DNA from: Bacteroides sp.
GTDB lineage: Bacteria > Bacteroidota > Bacteroidia > Bacteroidales > Bacteroidaceae
Reading direction: 5' to 3'
Length of the DNA: 48,112 bases
Assembly: GCA_017472925.1 (NCBI GenBank)
Contig: JAFUNS010000013.1
Coordinates: forward strand, 1-48,112
In this document: in pieces, positions 42,982 to 48,112 of the stretch
Layout: the number at the start of each line of letters is the position of its first letter
Numbering within the stretch: the first letter of the stretch is position 1
Made by a program: the position numbers and the translations under genes
The notes under the pieces: model-generated
Told to the model about the DNA's origin: nothing
The model's database searches: none
The model's input: only the letters and a program-made list of their open reading frames with translations

Positions 42982-43054
42982 AGTTTTTTTGTATTTTTAG
43001 AATAAAACGATGGTGCAAATATAAAAATACAATGTCAAAAATGTTCAATTCCTT

Positions 43055-43813
43055 TCAACTTTTTTTGTGCGAACCCTCATTTTTTTTGTTCAGATATTCC
43101 AATAATGTTTTCCAATTATCGTTGAAATCGGGCATGGAATGAAAGAGCAGATTGGCTCCTTGGCTTAATAAAGCATCGTCTGGTAAAGGACCTGTGTTAA
43201 CTGCTATGGTAAAGATACCAGCTGCTACACCGGCTTGGACACCTAATGGCGCATTTTCTATGACAATAGCCTCATTAGGTTGGATTCCACCTTTCTTTAA
43301 AGCCATGAGATAAGGTTCTGGATTGGGCTTTCCATATTTCACATCAAAAGCCGTAACCATCAGTTCACGTTTGAATATGTCAGGGAAATTCTTGTTCAGA
43401 CGGTCAAGTAGAGAGGTTTGGCCCGAACCAGTAACTACCATAGGGGTAATTCCAGCTTCCTTAATTTTTATGAGAACTTCAAGTGCTCCCGGCATTCGTT
43501 CGGCCAACGGATATTGGTTGAATAGTTCACTTTTGGCCTGATAGATTTGTTTGATTTCCTCTTCGGTAGCTTCGTATCCCCGTTCGCGTAGGCTCACGAT
43601 GTTGATAGTACCTGCACCGGTACGTCCTTCGTGCATATAGGCTTCTTCCCGGCTCAAAGTAAAGCCGAATTTGGCCATGGTTTTGTGCCAGGCTTCGGCG
43701 TGATTGGGCATGGAGTTGAACAATACCCCATCCATATCGAAGAGTACAGCCTTCAAGTTTATTTCATCGAATCCTTGTTTCTGCAGATAGTTGTTTATAG
43801 CTTCTTGGTACAT
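43055..43813 (-). CDS. HAD-superfamily phosphatase/beta-phosphoglucomutase-like
   Basis: A 252-residue HAD hydrolase with nucleophile Asp26 and general acid Asp28 in AVLFDMDGV, a helical cap (NHAEAWHKTMAKFG...), VVTGSG as motif II, and KPNPEPYL plus VIENAPLGVQAGVAAG as motifs III/IV. It resembles beta-phosphoglucomutase or phosphonatase-like sugar phosphatases. The N-terminal 20 residues ahead of the DxD motif are unusual for the family. Last gene of the lysS-gpsA-pgi direction; separated from pgi by a palindromic repeat, so it may be transcribed separately. Substrate uncertain. Confidence 0.8.
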   Translation of the reverse strand: MYQEAINNYLQKQGFDEINLKAVLFDMDGVLFNSMPNHAEAWHKTMAKFGFTLSREEAYMHEGRTGAGTINIVSLRERGYEATEEEIKQIYQAKSELFNQYPLAERMPGALEVLIKIKEAGITPMVVTGSGQTSLLDRLNKNFPDIFKRELMVTAFDVKYGKPNPEPYLMALKKGGIQPNEAIVIENAPLGVQAGVAAGIFTIAVNTGPLPDDALLSQGANLLFHSMPDFNDNWKTLLEYLNKKNEGSHKKS

Positions 43814-43835
43814 TCTTTATTGTGATTTAAAATAC

Positions 43836-43916
43836 TGTGTCATTCTGAACGTAGTGATGAATCCGTATACATAAAGTAGATGTTTTCAGATTCTTCGCAA
43901 TGCTCAGAATGACACA
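43836..43916. repeat. Palindromic REP-like repeat downstream of pgi
   Basis: TGTGTCATTCTGA (43836-43848) and its perfect inverse TCAGAATGACACA (43904-43916) bound an 81-bp element that also contains GATTCTTCGCAATGC. A related element lies at 45341-45441. The TGTCATxCTGAGC word is common in Bacteroidota repeats. Confidence 0.75.
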
Positions 43917-43960
43917 TTGGTCATGAGTTTGTATTTCTACACACTCACTTCTTGTTTATT

Positions 43961-45295
43961 TTACAATCGTGCTTGGATTGCTTTCGATTCTTCTTCGTAA
44001 CCCGGTTTGTTCAGCAAGGCAAACATGTTCTTCTTGTAGGCCTCTACACCTGGTTGGTTGAATGGATTCACTTCGAGCAAGTAGCCGCTGATACCACAAG
44101 CTTTTTCGAAGAAATAGATTACTTGTCCCAAGTAGTATTCGTTGAGTTGTGGAACTACCAAACGCATGTTAGGTACACCACCATCAACGTGTGCCAATTG
44201 AGTACCCAATTCGGCCATCTTGTTCACTTCGTCTACACGCTTACCTGCCAAGAAGTTCAAACCGTCCAGGTTTTCTTCATCCGATGGTACGCGTAGTTCA
44301 TTGTCTGGGTTTTCTACAGAGATTACGGTTTCGAAGATGGTGCGTTCACCTTCTTGAATCCATTGTCCCATAGAGTGAAGGTCAGTAGAGAAGTCTACCG
44401 CTGATGGATAGATACCCTTACCATCCTTACCTTCCGATTCACCATACAATTGCTTCCACCATTCGTTCATGTAGTGAAGTTTGGGGTTATAGTTCACTAA
44501 GATTTCAATCTTCTTTCCTTGCTTGTAAAGTTCATTACGGGTAGCAGCATAGATAGCAGCAGGGTTTTCGGCAAACGGAGTTTCAGAACCACAAACCTTT
44601 TCCATGTCGCGGGCACCTTCCACTAACTTTTCGATGTCAAAACCTGCTACGGCAATAGGCAACAAACCTACTGGAGTCAATACAGAGAAGCGACCACCTA
44701 CGTTGTCAGGGATAATGAATGTCTTGTAACCTTCTTTATCTGCGGTTACGCGAGCTGCTCCCTTCTTGGCGTCAGTAACGGCTACAATCACTTTTTGAGC
44801 CATTTCCTTACCGCGTTGGTCTTCGCATTGCTTCTTCAAAAGACGGAATGCCAAAGCTGTTTCAGTTGTTGTTCCTGATTTTGAAATATTGATAACACCA
44901 AATTTCTTGTCCTTCAAATAAGTAGTGAGTTCATACAAATAGTCTTCGCCGATATTATGTCCGGCAAAAACAATGATAGGGTTTTCTTGCTTGTCCTTCA
45001 ACCATTGGAAACTATTTGATAAGGCTTCGATTACGGCACGTGCTCCCAAATAGCTACCACCAATACCGGCTACAACTACGACTTCGCAATTTTCGCGCAA
45101 TACTTGGGCTGCACCTTTCAAATCGGCCAAGTGTTCAGCTGAAATAGAAGAAGGCAAGTGTAACCAACCCAAAAAGTCATTACCTAAACCTGTACCATTT
45201 TCCAATGTTTCCATGCAGGCTTTCACCTGTGGTTCGTAAGCAGCGATTGTATTCATGCAAGCTGCTTTGTTGATGTTCAAACAAATATTTTTCAT
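43961..45295 (-). CDS. pgi: Glucose-6-phosphate isomerase
   Basis: A 444-residue Pgi of the shorter bacterial form, which interconverts glucose-6-phosphate and fructose-6-phosphate in glycolysis. It shows the SIS-fold [12 protein letters not shown], the phosphate-binding [29 protein letters not shown] and a catalytic Glu in the [26 protein letters not shown] stretch. Flanked on both sides by palindromic repeats. Operon link with gpsA upstream is possible but the 156-bp gap with a repeat argues for independent regulation. Confidence 0.95.
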   Translation of the reverse strand: MKNICLNINKAACMNTIAAYEPQVKACMETLENGTGLGNDFLGWLHLPSSISAEHLADLKGAAQVLRENCEVVVVAGIGGSYLGARAVIEALSNSFQWLKDKQENPIIVFAGHNIGEDYLYELTTYLKDKKFGVINISKSGTTTETALAFRLLKKQCEDQRGKEMAQKVIVAVTDAKKGAARVTADKEGYKTFIIPDNVGGRFSVLTPVGLLPIAVAGFDIEKLVEGARDMEKVCGSETPFAENPAAIYAATRNELYKQGKKIEILVNYNPKLHYMNEWWKQLYGESEGKDGKGIYPSAVDFSTDLHSMGQWIQEGERTIFETVISVENPDNELRVPSDEENLDGLNFLAGKRVDEVNKMAELGTQLAHVDGGVPNMRLVVPQLNEYYLGQVIYFFEKACGISGYLLEVNPFNQPGVEAYKKNMFALLNKPGYEEESKAIQARL

Positions 45296-45340
45296 ACGTT
45301 TGTATTATATAGGATTGTTTTTGTTCTTTTTATTTTTTAA

Positions 45341-45441
45341 TGTCATTTTTCGCTACGCTCAACAACTCGTCTGAACGGAGTGAAGAATCTGTTTACATAA
45401 TCGTTGGCGTTTACAGATCCTTCGCATTGCTCAGGATGACA
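45341..45441. repeat. Palindromic REP-like repeat upstream of pgi
   Basis: Bounded by TGTCAT (45341) and ATGACA (45441), with an inner inverted pair GAAGAATCTG... and ...CAGATCCTTC and CTGAGC-type ends. Same family as 43836-43916 but longer and more diverged. Confidence 0.65.
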
Positions 45442-45451
45442 AAACGGGGTG

Positions 45452-46447
45452 TTACCTCAGTGAATCCGTTAGGAGTTTGATTTCAATCATCGGTGAAATG
45501 CGTTCATACAAGATGTTGTAGATGGCATCTACAATAGGCATGTTCACATGAAGATGTTTGTTCAATTCCTTGATACACTTGGTACCGTAATATCCTTCGG
45601 CAATCATTTCCATTTCTATCTGTGCGCTTTTTACAGAGTATCCTTTACCAATCATGGTTCCAAATACTCGGTTACGGCTAAAGTTGGAGTAGCCGGTAAC
45701 AAGTAAGTCGCCCAAATAGGCTGAATCGTCAATGGAACGTTCTACCGGATGTACGGTGTTGAGCAAGCGGTTCATCTCTTGTACGGCATTGGCTATCAAT
45801 ACAGCTTGGAAGTTGTCACCATATTTCAAACCGCTACAAATACCTGCGGCAATGGCGTAAATGTTCTTCAAAACCGATGCATATTCAATGCCTGCTACAT
45901 CTTCACTAACGGAAGTCTTGATGTAATGTCCTGAAAGTTTTTTAGCGAATGCTTTGGCTTTTTCTATGTCTTTGCAACCAATGGTCAGGTAGGAAAGGCG
46001 TTCGAGTGCCACTTCTTCTGCGTGACAAGGTCCTGCAATTACGGCTATGTTGTCTTCGGGTACTCCATAAATTTTGTGGAAATAGTCGGAGACAATCAGA
46101 TTTTCATCGGGGACAATCCCTTTGATAGCTGTAATGATAAACTTGTCTTTTAACTTGACTTTCAGTTTCTTGAGGTGGCTTTTCAAATAGGGAGAAGGTG
46201 TTACGAATATCAAAGTATCACTTTCTCTTACTATTTGGTTGATGTCCGACGAGAAGTTTATCCGCTTCAAGTCGAAGCGGACACTCGTCAAATAAGCCGG
46301 GTTATGGCCGAGACGTTTGAAATCTTCAATCCGGTCGTCACGACGCATATACCAATTGATGGATTCTGCTTGCCCCAATACCATCTTAGCGATAGCTGTA
46401 GCCCAGCTTCCGCCACCCATAATTGCTATTTTACCGGGCAGATTCAT
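45452..46447 (-). CDS. gpsA: NAD(P)H-dependent glycerol-3-phosphate dehydrogenase
   Basis: A 331-residue GpsA, which reduces dihydroxyacetone phosphate to sn-glycerol-3-phosphate for phospholipid synthesis. The Rossmann motif is [13 protein letters not shown]. The catalytic lysine region is [16 protein letters not shown] and the [10 protein letters not shown] segment is typical. It starts 5 bp after the lysS stop codon, so lysS-gpsA are cotranscribed. Confidence 0.95.
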   Translation of the reverse strand: MNLPGKIAIMGGGSWATAIAKMVLGQAESINWYMRRDDRIEDFKRLGHNPAYLTSVRFDLKRINFSSDINQIVRESDTLIFVTPSPYLKSHLKKLKVKLKDKFIITAIKGIVPDENLIVSDYFHKIYGVPEDNIAVIAGPCHAEEVALERLSYLTIGCKDIEKAKAFAKKLSGHYIKTSVSEDVAGIEYASVLKNIYAIAAGICSGLKYGDNFQAVLIANAVQEMNRLLNTVHPVERSIDDSAYLGDLLVTGYSNFSRNRVFGTMIGKGYSVKSAQIEMEMIAEGYYGTKCIKELNKHLHVNMPIVDAIYNILYERISPMIEIKLLTDSLR

Positions 46448-46452
46448 AATGC

Positions 46453-48112
46453 TTAGATTTTGCTAATCCAACCGGCTACTTCGTCGACAGTTGGATTGTT
46501 CAATCCCAATTTATATTTTTTGTTGATTCCGCAGATGTCCATGTGGAGTTTCTGTGGATTTACTTCTTTCATATCGCTTACCAAATTGTAGCCAGCCTTT
46601 TGGATAACCGGTACCCATTCTTCGGTAATTCCCAGTTCCATATACTTGGCTACATTGTCCTTCGGAGCTACCTTTTCGGGGCGCATTTGTGGGAAGAACA
46701 ATACTTCCTGAATGAATGCGTTTCCGGTCATCAACATCACCAAACGGTCGATACCGATACCAATACCTGATGTAGGAGGCATACCATATTGCAATGCACG
46801 GAGGAAGTCTTGGTCAATAATCATTGCTTCATCGTCACCCTTATCTGCCAATCGCATTTGTTCCTTGAAGCGTTCTTCTTGATCAATCGGGTCATTCAAT
46901 TCCGAGTAAGCATTTGCCAATTCCTTACCGTTTACCATCAATTCGAAACGTTCGGTCAAACCTGGCTTGCTACGATGCATCTTGGTCAATGGGGACATTT
47001 CTACCGGGTAGTCGGTAATGAATGTCGGTTGGATGAAGGTTCCTTCGCAGAATTCGCCGAAGATTTCATCAATCAACTTACCCTTACCCATGGTTTCGTC
47101 AATTTCCATGTTCAATGCCTTGCATACTTCACGAATTTCTTCTTCGCTCTTACCTTCGAGGTCGTAACCGGTCTTTTCCTTGATGGCTTCCAAGATAGGC
47201 AATCTGCGGAAAGGAGCCTTGAAGCTGATAGTCTTACCATCGATAACGGTTTCAGAACAACCATTTACGGCGATACAGATACGTTCCAACATCTTTTCGG
47301 TGAAGTCCATCATCCAATTGTAGTCTTTGTACTGAACGTAAAGTTCCATACAAGTGAATTCAGGATTGTGGTTCTTGTCCATACCTTCGTTACGGAAGTT
47401 CTTGCCGATTTCGTATACACCTTCGAAACCACCTACGATGAGGCGCTTCAAATACAACTCAGTAGCGATACGCATATAAAGGTCAATGTCCAATGAGTTG
47501 TGGTGAGTGATGAATGGACGTGCACTTGCACCACCGGCGATAGATTGGAGAATCGGAGTTTCTACTTCTGTATAACCCGCTTCGTCCATTACGGCACGCA
47601 TGGTCTTCACAATGATAGAACGCTTCAAGAAGGTTTCCTTTACACCATCGTTTACAATCAAGTCTACATAACGTTGACGATAACGAAGTTCTGGATCATC
47701 AAACTTGTCATAAGCCACACCGTCCTTATACTTCACAATAGGAAGTGGTTTCAATGATTTGGAAAGAACGGTCAGTTTCTTGGCATGGATGGAGATTTCG
47801 CCCATTTGTGTGCGGAATACGAAACCTTCAATACCAATGATGTCTCCAAGGTCCAACAAGCGCTTGAATACCACGTTATACATGTCCTTGTTTTCATCCG
47901 GACAAATATCATCACGGGTAATATATACTTGGATACGTCCTTTAGAGTCCTGTAATTCAACAAACGATGCTTTCCCCATTACACGACGGCTCATGATACG
48001 TCCGGCTACCGATACGGGGCGAGGTTCGTCTTCGTCTTTGAATTCAGCTTTTATATCTGTAGAAAATGCATTGGTTACATACTCAGCTGCTGGATATGGG
48101 TCGATACCCATA
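46453..48112 (-). CDS. lysS: Lysyl-tRNA synthetase, class II (5' end beyond window)
   Basis: The frame is open to the right edge. The Met codon at 48109-48111 ([17 protein letters not shown]) is probably internal, because Bacteroides LysRS has about 24 further residues before it; so the gene is partial. Visible: OB-fold anticodon domain, catalytic motif 2 [16 protein letters not shown] and motif 3 [12 protein letters not shown]. After the core ends at [11 protein letters not shown] a C-terminal extension of about 69 residues follows ([16 protein letters not shown] to GWISKI), absent from E. coli LysRS. Upstream of gpsA. Confidence 0.95.
   Translation of the reverse strand, partial: MGIDPYPAAEYVTNAFSTDIKAEFKDEDEPRPVSVAGRIMSRRVMGKASFVELQDSKGRIQVYITRDDICPDENKDMYNVVFKRLLDLGDIIGIEGFVFRTQMGEISIHAKKLTVLSKSLKPLPIVKYKDGVAYDKFDDPELRYRQRYVDLIVNDGVKETFLKRSIIVKTMRAVMDEAGYTEVETPILQSIAGGASARPFITHHNSLDIDLYMRIATELYLKRLIVGGFEGVYEIGKNFRNEGMDKNHNPEFTCMELYVQYKDYNWMMDFTEKMLERICIAVNGCSETVIDGKTISFKAPFRRLPILEAIKEKTGYDLEGKSEEEIREVCKALNMEIDETMGKGKLIDEIFGEFCEGTFIQPTFITDYPVEMSPLTKMHRSKPGLTERFELMVNGKELANAYSELNDPIDQEERFKEQMRLADKGDDEAMIIDQDFLRALQYGMPPTSGIGIGIDRLVMLMTGNAFIQEVLFFPQMRPEKVAPKDNVAKYMELGITEEWVPVIQKAGYNLVSDMKEVNPQKLHMDICGINKKYKLGLNNPTVDEVAGWISKI

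Noticed and set aside
48088-48111. True start codon of lysS at 48111
   Set aside because: The N-terminus would lack residues that Bacteroides LysRS has before GIDPYPA; the frame runs off the window edge.

Overview
The window is a 48.1-kb stretch of a Bacteroidales chromosome, most likely Bacteroides or Phocaeicola. The clues are Bacteroidota-type promoters in front of most genes (TTTG or TTG, 19-20 bp, then TAnnTTTG), an absence of clear Shine-Dalgarno sequences, many lipoproteins, and family-restricted genes such as a DUF4827 lipoprotein, a six-bladed propeller lipoprotein, an LptD-like protein and the RprX/RprY pair. No species is assigned. Most of the window is core genome, with one clearly accessory block at the left end.

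Left block (1-3.5 kb): a lone VirE_N/VapE-type primase-helicase gene on the minus strand. It sits between two ~100-bp inverted repeats (810-912 and 3303-3404) built from the word TGTAGGATA. Four tandem degenerate 22-bp iteron-like units (3127-3214) lie upstream of the gene. This looks like a 2.6-kb self-contained replicon-like or satellite unit and is the best candidate for an undescribed element.

3.5-12 kb: nrnA, a DUF4827 lipoprotein overlapping a GlmM-type mutase, a convergent pair made of a propeller lipoprotein and a membrane-anchored TPR/HTH regulator, then a LOG-family gene and hemW. 12-19 kb: an EF-G paralogue (EF-G2/FusA2 type) with an altered catalytic centre, the rprX-rprY two-component system, a 59-residue membrane protein, a MarR regulator with a palindromic operator, and rpsF-rpsR-rplI. 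Two copies of a composite ~120-bp repeat with a terminator-like hairpin flank the small-protein/MarR/ribosomal block in opposite orientation.

19-32 kb: a cysteine-repeat lipoprotein, mtaB, a GT2 glycosyltransferase, folB, a B12-dependent ribonucleotide reductase, a nitroreductase, dnaA, an MlaD/MCE protein, an N-acetylmuramoyl-L-alanine amidase, a BASS-type transporter and a NamZ-type muramidase. 32-37.5 kb: an HD hydrolase, lptD, ung and asnA. 37.7 kb: tRNA-Arg(CCG).

38-48 kb: secreted GH2 and GH43 glycosidases, nagB, then lysS (cut by the right edge), gpsA, pgi and a HAD phosphatase in one direction. Two palindromic REP-like repeats flank pgi. Cell-envelope and sugar-phosphate functions recur through the window (glmM, amidase, MlaD, NamZ, lptD, nagB, pgi, gpsA). 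Apart from the obvious overlaps there is no single large operon.
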